Assembly (NCBI RefSeq): GCF_013359865.1
Contig: NZ_JABMCE010000063.1
Span: 19,333 to 83,332 of the forward strand
DNA length: 64,000 bases
From: Curtobacterium pusillum
Lineage (GTDB): Bacteria; Actinomycetota; Actinomycetes; Actinomycetales; Microbacteriaceae
Direction of reading: 5' to 3'
Shown here: positions 47,333 to 56,014 of the stretch, in pieces
Layout of the letters: every line of letters begins with the position of its first letter
How positions within the stretch are numbered: position 1 is the stretch's first letter
The notes under the pieces: generated by a model
Database searches by the model: none
Told to the model about the DNA's origin: nothing
Seen by the model: only the letters and a program-made list of their open reading frames with translations
Position numbers and translations under genes: made by a program

Positions 47333-47370
47333 CAACGGCCACGACGACTTCCAAGGACTAGGTAAAACTC

Positions 47371-47856
47371 ATGGCTCAGATCGCTGACTCCCTCGACCAG
47401 ACCCCGGAGAGCTTCACCACGGAGAGCGCACCCGCCGCTGCCGAGGCCGCTCCCCGTCAGATCCTCAACGTCTCGGGCGGTGCCGTCGGGCGCCGCAAGG
47501 AGGCCATCGCGCGTGTCCGTCTCGTGCCGGGCTCCGGCTCGTTCACGGTCAACGGCCGCACGCTCGAGGACTACTTCCCGAACAAGCTGCACCAGCAGCT
47601 CATCAACGACCCGTTCAAGGTGCTCGAGCTCCTCGGCGCCTACGACGTCACCGCTCGCATCACGGGTGGTGGCCCCTCGGGTCAGGCCGGTGCGCTCCGC
47701 CTCGCGATCGCCCGTTCGCTGAACGAGATCGACCGCGAGAACAACCGCGCCACCCTGAAGAAGGCCGGCTTCCTCACCCGCGACGCCCGCGTCATCGAGC
47801 GCAAGAAGGCCGGTCTCAAGAAGGCCCGCAAGGCTTCGCAGTTCTCGAAGCGCTAG
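47371..47856 (+). CDS. rpsI: 30S ribosomal protein S9
   Basis: The 161-residue protein ends in the [17 protein letters not shown] tail that reaches P-site t[20 protein letters not shown] marks the core, preceded by about 35 acidic residues found in actinobacterial S9. It follows rplM as usual and is 22 bases before glmM. Confidence 0.98.
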   Translation: MAQIADSLDQTPESFTTESAPAAAEAAPRQILNVSGGAVGRRKEAIARVRLVPGSGSFTVNGRTLEDYFPNKLHQQLINDPFKVLELLGAYDVTARITGGGPSGQAGALRLAIARSLNEIDRENNRATLKKAGFLTRDARVIERKKAGLKKARKASQFSKR

Positions 47857-47878
47857 TCGTCACCGGCTGAAGATCGCA

Positions 47879-49252
47879 ATGCCGCGTCTGTTCGGTACCG
47901 ACGGGGTTCGTGGTCTCGCCAACGGCGAGCTGACGGCCGCGCTCGCACTGGGTCTTGCCCAGGCGAGCGCGGCCGTCCTCACACACGGACACCATGCGGA
48001 CGCCCGTCGAGCGTCCGGTCGACCGCGTCCCCGCGCGGTCCTGGCGCGCGACCCGCGTGTCTCCGGCGAGTTCCTCGGTGCCGCTGTCGCGGCCGGGCTC
48101 GCCTCCGCCGGCGTCGACGTGCTCGACGCCGGGGTCATCCCCACCCCCGCAGCGGCGTTCCTCGTCGCGGACATCGACGCCGACTTCGGCGTGATGATCT
48201 CCGCGTCGCACAACCCGGCACCCGACAACGGGATCAAGTTCTTCGCCGCGGGCGGCCGGAAGCTGCCCGACGAGGTCGAGGACCGTATCGAAGCGGCCAT
48301 GCACGACCAGTCGGCGCCGACCCCCACCGGTGGCGAGGTCGGCCGGATCACCCGGTTCGCCGACGCCGAGGACCGCTACGTCGTCCACCTGCTCGGCACG
48401 CTGCCGAACCGGCTCGCGGGGCTCCACGTGGTGCTCGACTGCGCGAACGGTGCCGCTGCCGGTGTCTCGCCCGAGGTGTTCGTGAACGCGGGCGCTCGTG
48501 TGACGCTCATCGGGGCGGACCCGGACGGCATGAACATCAACGACGGTGTCGGCTCGACGCACATCGACAACCTCGCCCGAGCGGTGCTCGAACACGGCGC
48601 GGACGTCGGCATCGCGCACGACGGCGACGCGGACCGCTGCCTCGCGGTCGATGCTGCCGGCAACGCGATCGACGGCGACCAGATCATGGCGATCCTCGCG
48701 CTCGCACTGCAGGAACGCGGTGGGCTGCACGACGACACCCTCGTCGCGACCGTCATGTCGAACCTCGGCCTGAAGCGGGCCATGGCGGACGCGGGCATCA
48801 CGGTGCTCGAGACCGGCGTGGGCGACCGCTACGTGCTCGAGAAGATGACCGAGGGCGGGTTCTCGCTCGGCGGCGAGCAGTCCGGCCACATCATCTTCAA
48901 CGAGTTCGCCACCACGGGCGACGGCATCCTCACGGGGCTGCACCTCGTCGCCGAGATGGCGCGCACGGGCAGGTCCCTGCAGGAGCTCGCCTCGTGCATG
49001 ACCGTCTTCCCCCAGGTGCTCGTCAACGTCCGCGGTGTCGACCGGCACGGGCTGGACGACCAGGGCGTGCAGGACGCGATCGCCGCGGCGACCTCGGCGC
49101 TGGGGGACTCCGGCCGGGTGCTGCTGCGTCCGTCCGGCACCGAGCCCGTCGTGCGGGTGATGGTCGAGGCAGCCTCGCAGGAGGACGCCCAGCGCATTGC
49201 CGACGAGCTCGCCGCCGTCGTCCAGGACCGCCTGGCGCTCGACGCCGCGTAG
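47879..49252 (+). CDS. glmM: phosphoglucosamine mutase
   Basis: The 457-residue enzyme converts glucosamine-6-phosphate to the 1-phosphate for UDP-GlcNAc and peptidoglycan. The active phosphoserine is Ser110 in SASHNP, the metal loop is DGDADR (about 257-262), and the sugar and phosphate loops are GGEQSGHI and [12 protein letters not shown] loop at 35-52 is slightly longer than usual. glmS, which makes its substrate, is only 1.7 kb away. Confidence 0.97.
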   Translation: MPRLFGTDGVRGLANGELTAALALGLAQASAAVLTHGHHADARRASGRPRPRAVLARDPRVSGEFLGAAVAAGLASAGVDVLDAGVIPTPAAAFLVADIDADFGVMISASHNPAPDNGIKFFAAGGRKLPDEVEDRIEAAMHDQSAPTPTGGEVGRITRFADAEDRYVVHLLGTLPNRLAGLHVVLDCANGAAAGVSPEVFVNAGARVTLIGADPDGMNINDGVGSTHIDNLARAVLEHGADVGIAHDGDADRCLAVDAAGNAIDGDQIMAILALALQERGGLHDDTLVATVMSNLGLKRAMADAGITVLETGVGDRYVLEKMTEGGFSLGGEQSGHIIFNEFATTGDGILTGLHLVAEMARTGRSLQELASCMTVFPQVLVNVRGVDRHGLDDQGVQDAIAAATSALGDSGRVLLRPSGTEPVVRVMVEAASQEDAQRIADELAAVVQDRLALDAA

Positions 49253-49269
49253 GGCGTCGCCCTTCGCAA

Positions 49270-49333
49270 AACACCGGTGTTCGTCCGAGGAACACGCGCA
49301 TGCCGCGGTTCGATCGACGAGCACCGGTGTTCC
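49270..49333. repeat. inverted repeats between convergent glmM and coaA
   Basis: The palindrome AACACCGGTGTT (49270-49281) is followed by GGAACAC (49289-49295) and by CACCGGTGTTCC (49322-49333). GTGTTC (49277-49282) can pair with GAACAC (49290-49295). It probably works as a bidirectional terminator. Confidence 0.5.
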
Positions 49334-49349
49334 GCGCTCCCCGCGCCCG

Positions 49350-50294
49350 TCAGATCTTGCGGAGCAGCACCGACGAGACCTTGTGGTCCGCCGCCTTCTT
49401 CAGCACGAGGGTCGCGCGGGAGCGGGTGGGCAGGACGTTCTCGATGAGGTTCGGCTCGTTGATCGCCCGCCAGACCTGCGTCGCGGTCTCGATAGCGTCG
49501 GAACGGGAGAGTGACGCGAAGCGGTGGAAGAAGGAGTCCGGGCTCGCGAACGCCTCTTCCTGCAGGGCCAGGAACCGGTCGACGTACCAGGCCTCGATGT
49601 CCTTCGTCTTCGCGTCGACGTAGATCGTGAAGTCGAAGAGGTCGGACAGCGCCAGCCGCCCGTGCACCGGCGGCGCGAGCACGTTCAGCCCCTCGACGAT
49701 GAGGACGTCCGGCTGCCGCACCACGATCTCGGCATCGGGCACGATGTCGTACACGAGGTGCGAGTAGTACGGCGCGCGGACCTCGGCGGCACCGCTCTTC
49801 ACCTGGCTGACGAAGCGCAGCAGGGAACGGCGGTCGTACGACTCCGGGAAGCCCTTGCGGTCCATGATCCCGCGCCGCTCGAGCTCGGCGTTCGGGTACA
49901 GGAACCCGTCCGTCGTCACGAGCTCCACCCGCGGGGTGTCCGGCCAGCGCTTCGTCAGTTCGCGGAGGAGACGGGCGACGGTGGACTTCCCGACGGCCAC
50001 CGAACCGGCGACGCCGATGACGAACGGCGTACGTCCGGCCCGCTCACCGAGGAACCGGCTCGTCTCGGCGTGCAGGTTTCGCGCCCCGGCTGCGTACAGC
50101 GTCAGCAGCCGTGACAGGGGCAGGTAGACCTCCTGCACCTCCTGCATGTCGAGCCGGTCGCCGAGGCCGCGCAGCTGCACGATCTCGGTCTCGGTCAGGG
50201 AGAGGTGCTCCCTGGGGGCGAGCTGCGACCACTCGCGACGCGGGATCTCCACGAAGGGGGTCGGGTGCGCGACGGCGGTGTCCGGGATCGGCAT
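49350..50294 (-). CDS. coaA: pantothenate kinase, type I
   Basis: The 314-residue enzyme phosphorylates pantothenate, the first step to coenzyme A. The P-loop [12 protein letters not shown] is at 94-105. [15 protein letters not shown] and [10 protein letters not shown] are typical of CoaA. It is convergent with glmM. The gene starts on the minus strand at 50294. Its product supplies the CoA from which AcpS, encoded nearby, takes the phosphopantetheine arm. Confidence 0.96.
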   Translation of the reverse strand: MPIPDTAVAHPTPFVEIPRREWSQLAPREHLSLTETEIVQLRGLGDRLDMQEVQEVYLPLSRLLTLYAAGARNLHAETSRFLGERAGRTPFVIGVAGSVAVGKSTVARLLRELTKRWPDTPRVELVTTDGFLYPNAELERRGIMDRKGFPESYDRRSLLRFVSQVKSGAAEVRAPYYSHLVYDIVPDAEIVVRQPDVLIVEGLNVLAPPVHGRLALSDLFDFTIYVDAKTKDIEAWYVDRFLALQEEAFASPDSFFHRFASLSRSDAIETATQVWRAINEPNLIENVLPTRSRATLVLKKAADHKVSSVLLRKI

Positions 50295-50310
50295 GGGACC
50301 GAGCGTACTG

Positions 50311-50364
50311 ACTGGAGGCGCGGTGCAGGTGAGCCGACCGGCTCACCTGCACCGCGCCTCCCGT
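50311..50364 (+). repeat. dispersed palindromic repeat, copies 7-8: 23-bp hairpin
   Basis: Arms 50314-50336 and 50339-50361 are perfectly complementary. The first continues outward as ACTGGAGGCGCGGTGC. It lies between the end of the peroxidase gene and the start of coaA, both on the minus strand. Confidence 0.88.
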
Positions 50365-50403
50365 CCGACTGCCGTGCGTGCGTCGGCGCCGCAGCGCCCG
50401 TCG

Positions 50404-50889
50404 TCAGGCGGGGAGCGCCGCCTCGATGGCGGCGATCACCTGCGGCGCGTCCGGCTTCGTCGTGGGGCGGAAGCGCGACACGGTGCCGTCCGGCGCGACC
50501 AGGAACTTCTCGAAGTTCCACGTGACGCGACCCGCCTTGCCGTCCGCGTCCGGTGTCTCCTTGAGGGCCTTGTAGAGCGGGTGCGCGCCCTTGCCGTTCA
50601 CCTTGACCTTCTCGGACATCGGGAACGTGACGCCCCACGTCGTGGAGCAGTACTCGTCGATGGCCTCGGACGTGCCGAGCTCCTGCAGGAACTGGTTGCT
50701 CGGGAAGCCGAGCACGGTGAAGCCCCGCGGCCCGTACTCCTTCTGGAGCGCCTCGAGCTGCTCGTACTGCGGCGCGAGGCCGCACCGCGACGCGACGTTC
50801 ACCACGAGCACCGCCTTGTCCGCGAACTCGCCGAACGTCGTCTCCGAACCCTGCAGCGTCGTGATCGCGATGTCGTCGAACCGTCCCAT
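50404..50889 (-). CDS. glutathione peroxidase family thiol peroxidase
   Basis: The 161-residue protein has the peroxidatic Cys36 in NVASRCGLAPQY, the Gln of GFPSNQF and Trp-Asn of TWNFEKFLV, the standard catalytic set with Cys in place of selenocysteine. In bacteria without glutathione such enzymes use thioredoxin, so the substrate is probably lipid or organic peroxide reduced through thioredoxin. ATG at 50889 is seven bases after a TAACGT box on the minus strand. It is divergent from glmS. Confidence 0.92.
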   Translation of the reverse strand: MGRFDDIAITTLQGSETTFGEFADKAVLVVNVASRCGLAPQYEQLEALQKEYGPRGFTVLGFPSNQFLQELGTSEAIDEYCSTTWGVTFPMSEKVKVNGKGAHPLYKALKETPDADGKAGRVTWNFEKFLVAPDGTVSRFRPTTKPDAPQVIAAIEAALPA

Positions 50890-50896
50890 GTCCCAA

Positions 50897-50902
50897 ACGT
50901 TA
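50897..50902 (-). promoter_or_regulatory. -10 box for leaderless peroxidase gene
   Basis: TAACGT on the minus strand is followed by seven bases and then ATG at 50889. Confidence 0.55.
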
Positions 50903-50946
50903 TCCCCAGCCCTGCTCCTTCGCAGGGTCGGTGCCGAGGCAGACCG

Positions 50947-50952
50947 TAGGAT
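50947..50952 (+). promoter_or_regulatory. -10 box for leaderless glmS
   Basis: TAGGAT is followed by seven bases and then ATG 50960. Confidence 0.65.
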
Positions 50953-50959
50953 CGTCCCC

Positions 50960-52807
50960 ATGTGTGGAATCGTCGGCTACGTCGGCAGCAACAGCAGCCA
51001 GGACGTGCTCCTCGGTGGTCTCCGTCGGCTCGAGTACCGCGGCTACGACTCGGCGGGCATCGCCGTCGTGGACGGGACGCAGGAACTCGCCTCCGCGAAG
51101 AAGGCGGGCAAGCTCCAGGCCCTGGTCGACGAGCTGGAGTCGCACCCCATCGCCGACGGCGGCACCGGCATCGGGCACACCCGCTGGGCGACGCACGGCG
51201 GCCCGACCGACGGCAACGCGCACCCGCACCTGGCCGACGGCGGCAAGCTCGCGCTCATCCACAACGGCATCATCGAGAACTTCTCCGAGCTGAAGCAGGA
51301 GCTGCTCGACGAGGGCGTCGAGTTCCTCAGCGAGACCGACTCCGAGGTCGCCGCGCACCTCGTCGCCCGGGCGTTCCGGCAGACGGGTGACCTGACGAGT
51401 GCGATGCAGCAGGTCGTGCAGCGACTCGAGGGCGCCTTCACGCTCCTCGTCGTGCACGCCGACCAGCCCGGCGTCGTCGTCGGCGCCCGACGCAACTCCC
51501 CGCTCGTGGTGGGACTCGGCGACGGCGAGAACTTCATGGGCTCCGACGTCGCCGCGTTCGTCGCGTACACGCAGCGCGCCCTCGCCATCGGGCAGGACGA
51601 GATCGCGACGATCCGCCCCGACGGCGTCGACGTCATCCACTTCGACGGCACCCCGGCCGCCCCGAGCGAGTTCGAGGTGAACTGGGACGCCTCCGCGGCC
51701 GACAAGGGCGGCTGGACGTCCTTCATGGCGAAGGAGATCAGCGAGGAGCCCGAGGCCGTCGCGAAGACCATCCTCGGCCGTGTGCACGACGGCGCCGTGA
51801 CCCTGACGGACCTCGACCCGATCGCCGAACGCCTCCAGCAGGTCGACCGGGTCATCGTCATCGCGTGCGGCACCGCGGCGTACGCCGGCATCCTCGGCAA
51901 GTACGCGATCGAGCAGTGGGCACGCGTCCCGGTCGAGGTCGAGCTGGCCCACGAGTTCCGCTACCGCGACCCGGTCCTGAACGAGCGGACCCTCGTCGTG
52001 TCGATCAGCCAGTCCGGCGAGACCATGGACACGCTCATGGCCGTGAAGTACGCGCGCGAGCAGGGTGCCCAGGTCCTGTCGATCTGCAACACCCAGGGCG
52101 CGACGATCCCGCGCGAGTCCGACGCGGTGATCTACACCCACGCCGGACCCGAGGTCGCGGTCGCGTCGACGAAGGCCTTCATCGCCCAGGGCGTCGCGCT
52201 CTACCTGCTCGGGCTGCACCTCGCCACGCTGCGCGGCACGCTCACCGCCGAGCAGATCGCGGAGCAGGTCGCCGAGCTCGAGGGGCTCGCGCCGAAGCTG
52301 CAGCAGACCATCGACGACGCCTCCGGCATCACGGACCTCGCCCGCTGGATGGCGGACACGCGCAGCGTCCTGTTCCTCGGGCGCCACGTCGGCTACCCGA
52401 TCGCGCTCGAGGGTGCGCTGAAGCTCAAGGAGCTCGCCTACATCCACGCCGAGGGGTTCGCTGCCGGTGAGCTCAAGCACGGTCCGATCGCCCTCATCGA
52501 GCCGGGGCAGATCGTCTTCGTGATCGTGCCGTCCCCGCGCGACCCGCGGTCGCTGCACTCCAAGGTCGTGTCGAACATCCAGGAGATCCGCGCACGCGGT
52601 GCCCGGGTGATCGCCATCGCGGAAGAGGGCGATGCCGCCGTGCTCCCCTTCGCGGACGAGGTCCTGCGCATCCCGCTCGCGACGCCGCTGTTCGAGCCGC
52701 TGCTCGCCGTGGCGCCGCTGCACATGTTCGGCATGGAGCTCGCCGCGGCGAAGGGTCTCGACGTCGACCAGCCGCGCAACCTCGCGAAGTCGGTCACCGT
52801 CGAGTAG
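50960..52807 (+). CDS. glmS: glutamine-fructose-6-phosphate aminotransferase (isomerizing)
   Basis: The 615-residue enzyme makes glucosamine-6-phosphate. Cys2 (MCGIVGYVG) is the glutaminase nucleophile, and the two SIS domains hold VIIACGTAAYAG-like and SQSGETMDT motifs, ending in NLAKSVTVE. ATG 50960 is required so that Cys becomes the N-terminus. The very short space after the -10 box leaves no room for a glmS ribozyme or riboswitch. Confidence 0.98.
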   Translation: MCGIVGYVGSNSSQDVLLGGLRRLEYRGYDSAGIAVVDGTQELASAKKAGKLQALVDELESHPIADGGTGIGHTRWATHGGPTDGNAHPHLADGGKLALIHNGIIENFSELKQELLDEGVEFLSETDSEVAAHLVARAFRQTGDLTSAMQQVVQRLEGAFTLLVVHADQPGVVVGARRNSPLVVGLGDGENFMGSDVAAFVAYTQRALAIGQDEIATIRPDGVDVIHFDGTPAAPSEFEVNWDASAADKGGWTSFMAKEISEEPEAVAKTILGRVHDGAVTLTDLDPIAERLQQVDRVIVIACGTAAYAGILGKYAIEQWARVPVEVELAHEFRYRDPVLNERTLVVSISQSGETMDTLMAVKYAREQGAQVLSICNTQGATIPRESDAVIYTHAGPEVAVASTKAFIAQGVALYLLGLHLATLRGTLTAEQIAEQVAELEGLAPKLQQTIDDASGITDLARWMADTRSVLFLGRHVGYPIALEGALKLKELAYIHAEGFAAGELKHGPIALIEPGQIVFVIVPSPRDPRSLHSKVVSNIQEIRARGARVIAIAEEGDAAVLPFADEVLRIPLATPLFEPLLAVAPLHMFGMELAAAKGLDVDQPRNLAKSVTVE

Positions 52808-52813
52808 TCGGCG

Positions 52814-53188
52814 ATGATCATCGGCATCGGGGTCGACGTGGTCGACCTGGAGCGGTTCGAACGGGTGCTGACCCGGACGCCCGCGATGCGCACGCGGCTG
52901 TTCACGCCGTCGGAGCTCGTGCGGGACGGTGAGCCCCGGCCGATCGCCTCGCTCGCCGCCCGGTTCGCGGCGAAGGAGGCACTGATCAAGGCGTTCGGGT
53001 CGAGCGCGGGGTTGAGCTGGCAGGACCTCGAGGTCGTGTCGGACGACCAGCGGAACCCCTCGCTGACGCTGCGCCAGGGAGCGCGGCAGGTCGCCGACCG
53101 GCGCGGGGTCGCGAGCGTGCACCTGTCGCTCTCGCACGATGGAGGGATCGCGACCGCGTTCGTGGTCCTGGAAGGGGACGTCCAGTGA
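52814..53188 (+). CDS. acpS: holo-[acyl-carrier-protein] synthase
   Basis: The 124-residue enzyme transfers phosphopantetheine from CoA to acyl carrier protein. IIGIGVDVVDLERFERV holds the metal-binding Asp, and FAAKEALIKAFG the catalytic Glu-Lys. It lies six bases after glmS and overlaps the first racemase gene by four bases. Confidence 0.96.
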   Translation: MIIGIGVDVVDLERFERVLTRTPAMRTRLFTPSELVRDGEPRPIASLAARFAAKEALIKAFGSSAGLSWQDLEVVSDDQRNPSLTLRQGARQVADRRGVASVHLSLSHDGGIATAFVVLEGDVQ

Positions 53189-54288
53189 GTGGGTACACCG
53201 GGATCACGGTCGACCGGGAGGCCCTGATCGCCAACTACGCGACGGTCGCCGCACAGGTGGCCCCGTCCGGCGTCATCGCGGTCGTCAAGGCCAACGGCTA
53301 CGGCCACGGCGCGGCCGAGGCCGCGCAGGCGTTCGTGGACGCCGGGGCGGAGTGGCTCGGCGTCGCCGACATCGACGAGGGCGTCGCACTCCGGCACGCG
53401 GGCATCGACGAGGGCGTCCGGATCCTCGCCTGGCTGCACGCCCCCGACGAGGACTTCCGTCGTGCAGCCCAGTACGGCATCACGCCGGCGGTGTCGAGCG
53501 TGTCGCAACTCTCGGCGGCGGCGGACTCCGAGGTCCCGGCGGTGCACGTCTGCGTCGACACCGGTCTGAGCCGCAACGGCGCGGTCGAGTCCGAGTGGCC
53601 CGAGCTCTTCGAGACCGCCGGGCGCCTCGCACGGGGGAGCGGACGGACCCGGGTCGAGGGCCTCATGTCGCACCTGTCGAACGCCTCGCGTGCGGACGAC
53701 CTCGACCAGGACGCCGCGCTCCAGCGGGCGCTCGACGGTCTCGCGGCGAACGGGATCGTCCCGGACATGGTGCACCTCGCCGCCAGCGCCGCGAGCATCG
53801 CCGTCCCGGAGACGCGTCGCGACGCCGCACGGGTGGGCCTCGCGCTGTACGGTCTCAGCCCGTTCGCTGACCGCACCTCGGCCGACCTCGGCCTGCGCCC
53901 GGCGATGCGGGTGACCGCGTCGGTGCTCCGCACGGTGCCGGTCCGCGCTGGCGACGGCGTCAGCTACGGCTACACGTGGCGGGCGCCGGCGGACACCAGG
54001 CTCGCGGTCATCGGGCTGGGGTACGCCGACGGCTTCGACCGTGACTTCGGGAACCGGGTGTCGGTGCGGATCGGCGACCGGACGTTCCCGGTCGTGGGTC
54101 GGGTCGCGATGAACGCCATGCACGTGGACATCGGGGACGCCGAGGTCCACGTGGGCGACGAGGCCGTGCTCTGGGGCGACCCGGCGAACGGCGACCCCGC
54201 GGTGGAGGACTGGGCAGCGGCGGTCGGCACGATCAACTACGAGGTGGTCGCCCGGGTCGGCCGCAGCGTCGAACGGAGGACGTCGTGA
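53185..54288 (+). CDS. alr: alanine racemase (first of two tandem copies)
   Basis: The 367-residue PLP enzyme interconverts L- and D-alanine for peptidoglycan. Lys35 in VVKANGYGHG binds PLP, Tyr261 in GVSYGYTW is the second catalytic base, and DTGLSRNG (Arg130) and ARVGLALYG (Arg216) are canonical. The C-terminal motif that is usually Met-Asp-Gln is Met-Asn-Ala here (309-311), an unusual change near the active site. GTG 53185 overlaps the acpS stop. Its stop overlaps the next racemase by four bases. Confidence 0.9.
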   Translation: MSGYTGITVDREALIANYATVAAQVAPSGVIAVVKANGYGHGAAEAAQAFVDAGAEWLGVADIDEGVALRHAGIDEGVRILAWLHAPDEDFRRAAQYGITPAVSSVSQLSAAADSEVPAVHVCVDTGLSRNGAVESEWPELFETAGRLARGSGRTRVEGLMSHLSNASRADDLDQDAALQRALDGLAANGIVPDMVHLAASAASIAVPETRRDAARVGLALYGLSPFADRTSADLGLRPAMRVTASVLRTVPVRAGDGVSYGYTWRAPADTRLAVIGLGYADGFDRDFGNRVSVRIGDRTFPVVGRVAMNAMHVDIGDAEVHVGDEAVLWGDPANGDPAVEDWAAAVGTINYEVVARVGRSVERRTS

Positions 54289-55445
54289 ACGCGCCGCTGC
54301 GCCGGGCCGAGATCGACCTGGACGCCTACCGCGCCAACCTCGACCTCGTCCGCGAGTGGATGGACCCCGTCGAGCTCATGGCGATCATGAAGGCCGACGC
54401 GTACGGGCACGGCCTCGAGCCGATCGCCCTCGCCGCGGTCGACGCCGGCATCCGGTGGATCGGCGTGCTCACGGTGCCCGCAGCCCTGCGCCTGCGGTCG
54501 ATCGGTGTCGGCGAGGACGTGCACCTGTTCACGTGGCAGCACGACCCGTCGCTGGACTTCCGGGACGCGATCGACTCCGCGGTGGACCTCGGCGTCTCGA
54601 ACGTCCCGGAACTGCAGCGGGTGATCGACGCGGTCGACCAGCGGCCCGCGCGCGTGCACCTCGGGTTCGACTCGGGCCTCCACCGCGACGGTGCGACGCC
54701 CGACGACTGGCCGGCGCTGGTGTCGCTCGCACGGGACGCCCAGCGCGACGGGCGTATCGAGGTCGTCGCCGCGTACACGCACCTCGCGGAGTCCTCCGAC
54801 GACGAGGACGCCTCCGCCGTCGCGCTCTTCGACGCCGCGGTCGAGCAGGCCGACGGCCTCGGCCTCGACGTCCCGATGGAGCACGTCGCCGCGTCGCTCG
54901 CCGGCCTGGAACGCAAGGAGTTCCGCAAGGACATGGTCCGGATGGGGGCGAACCTGTTCGGCATCCCGGGCGCGGACGGCGTCTCGGCAGCGGACCTCGG
55001 CCTCGAACCCGTGATGACGCTCACCGCCTCGGTCGCGAAGACGAAGCGCGTGCCCGTCGACACCGGGGTCTCCTACGACTACACGTACCGGACGACCACC
55101 GAGACGACACTCGCGCTCGTGCCGGTCGGGTACGCCGACGGGGTCCCCCGGCTCGCGCAGGGCCGGGTCGAGGTCGCGATCGGCGGCAAGCGCTACCCGA
55201 TCGCGGGGCGCGTCGCGATGGACCAGTTCCTGGTCGACGTCGGCGACGACGACGTCCGCATCGGCGACACCGTCGTGCTGTTCGGCACCGGCGAGCACGA
55301 CGAGATGACCGTCCTCGAGTGGGGGGAAGCCCTCGGCACCATCGGCGAGGAGATCGTCTGCCGGATTGGCTCCCGCGTGCCCCGGGTCTACGAGGGTCAC
55401 CGGGTGGAGGGGCACGTCGCGGAGTACCTGCGGGGCGAGCGGTGA
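54285..55445 (+). CDS. alanine racemase-family enzyme (second tandem copy)
   Basis: The 386-residue protein has the PLP lysine Lys36 (IMKADAYGHG), Tyr264 (GVSYDYTYR) and the normal Met312-Asp313-Gln motif. It departs from classical Alr at two substrate-site motifs: FDSGLHRDG replaces DTGMGRxG, and VRMGANLFGIPG replaces the R-x-GIxxYG stretch. Both racemases are therefore catalytically plausible but diverged from each other. This one could act on a different amino acid, such as ornithine, in a wall with D-amino acids other than D-Ala; that is speculation. It overlaps tsaE by four bases. Confidence 0.85.
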   Translation: MNAPLRRAEIDLDAYRANLDLVREWMDPVELMAIMKADAYGHGLEPIALAAVDAGIRWIGVLTVPAALRLRSIGVGEDVHLFTWQHDPSLDFRDAIDSAVDLGVSNVPELQRVIDAVDQRPARVHLGFDSGLHRDGATPDDWPALVSLARDAQRDGRIEVVAAYTHLAESSDDEDASAVALFDAAVEQADGLGLDVPMEHVAASLAGLERKEFRKDMVRMGANLFGIPGADGVSAADLGLEPVMTLTASVAKTKRVPVDTGVSYDYTYRTTTETTLALVPVGYADGVPRLAQGRVEVAIGGKRYPIAGRVAMDQFLVDVGDDDVRIGDTVVLFGTGEHDEMTVLEWGEALGTIGEEIVCRIGSRVPRVYEGHRVEGHVAEYLRGER

Positions 55446-55945
55446 GCCCCGTCCTCCTCGACACCACGGTCGCGACCACCGACGAGATGGGCGCGCTCGG
55501 TGCGCGGCTCGCCGCGGTGCTGCACGCCGGGGACGTCGTCGTGCTGACCGGACCGCTCGGCGCCGGCAAGACGACGCTGACCCGCGGGCTCGGGGCGGCG
55601 CTCGGAGCCCGCGGCCAGGTGTCGAGCCCGACGTTCGTGCTCGCCCGGACGCACCCGACCACGGCGGGGCCGGACCTCGTGCACGTCGACGCCTACCGGC
55701 TGTCCGACCCCGTGGAGCTCGACGACCTCGACCTCGACTGGGACGCGTCGATCGTGGTGGTCGAGTGGGGGCGGGGGTTCGTGGACGGCATCTCCGAGAG
55801 CGTCCTCGACGTCGAGATCGTCCGCGCCACCGGAGCCGACGCCGGCGACGTCGGCACCGACCTCGACCCGGACGACGTCCCCGACGAACCGCGCCGCGTC
55901 ATCGTCACCGCGACCGGACCACGCTGGGCCGACGTCGCCCTGTGA
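55442..55945 (+). CDS. tsaE: tRNA t6A-modification ATPase TsaE
   Basis: The 167-residue protein is the ATPase that resets the TsaB-TsaD complex making t6A37 in ANN-decoding tRNAs. The P-loop GPLGAGKTT is at 37-45, with SPTFVLARTH and HVDAYRL following. A charged Asp-rich insert lies near residues 125-145. GTG 55442 overlaps the racemase stop. The gene for its partner, tsaB, is 2.1 kb away, beyond an inverted gene. Confidence 0.94.
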   Translation: MSPVLLDTTVATTDEMGALGARLAAVLHAGDVVVLTGPLGAGKTTLTRGLGAALGARGQVSSPTFVLARTHPTTAGPDLVHVDAYRLSDPVELDDLDLDWDASIVVVEWGRGFVDGISESVLDVEIVRATGADAGDVGTDLDPDDVPDEPRRVIVTATGPRWADVAL

Positions 55946-56014
55946 ACGAGCGCGTTCGTCGAACGCCGGCCGGCCCCGGCGCACTCGTGCACCGGGGCCG
56001 GACGTCGGCGAGCA

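Noticed and set aside
50890..50959. glmS ribozyme or riboswitch
   Set aside because: Only 70 bases separate the divergent genes and glmS appears leaderless, so there is no room for one.
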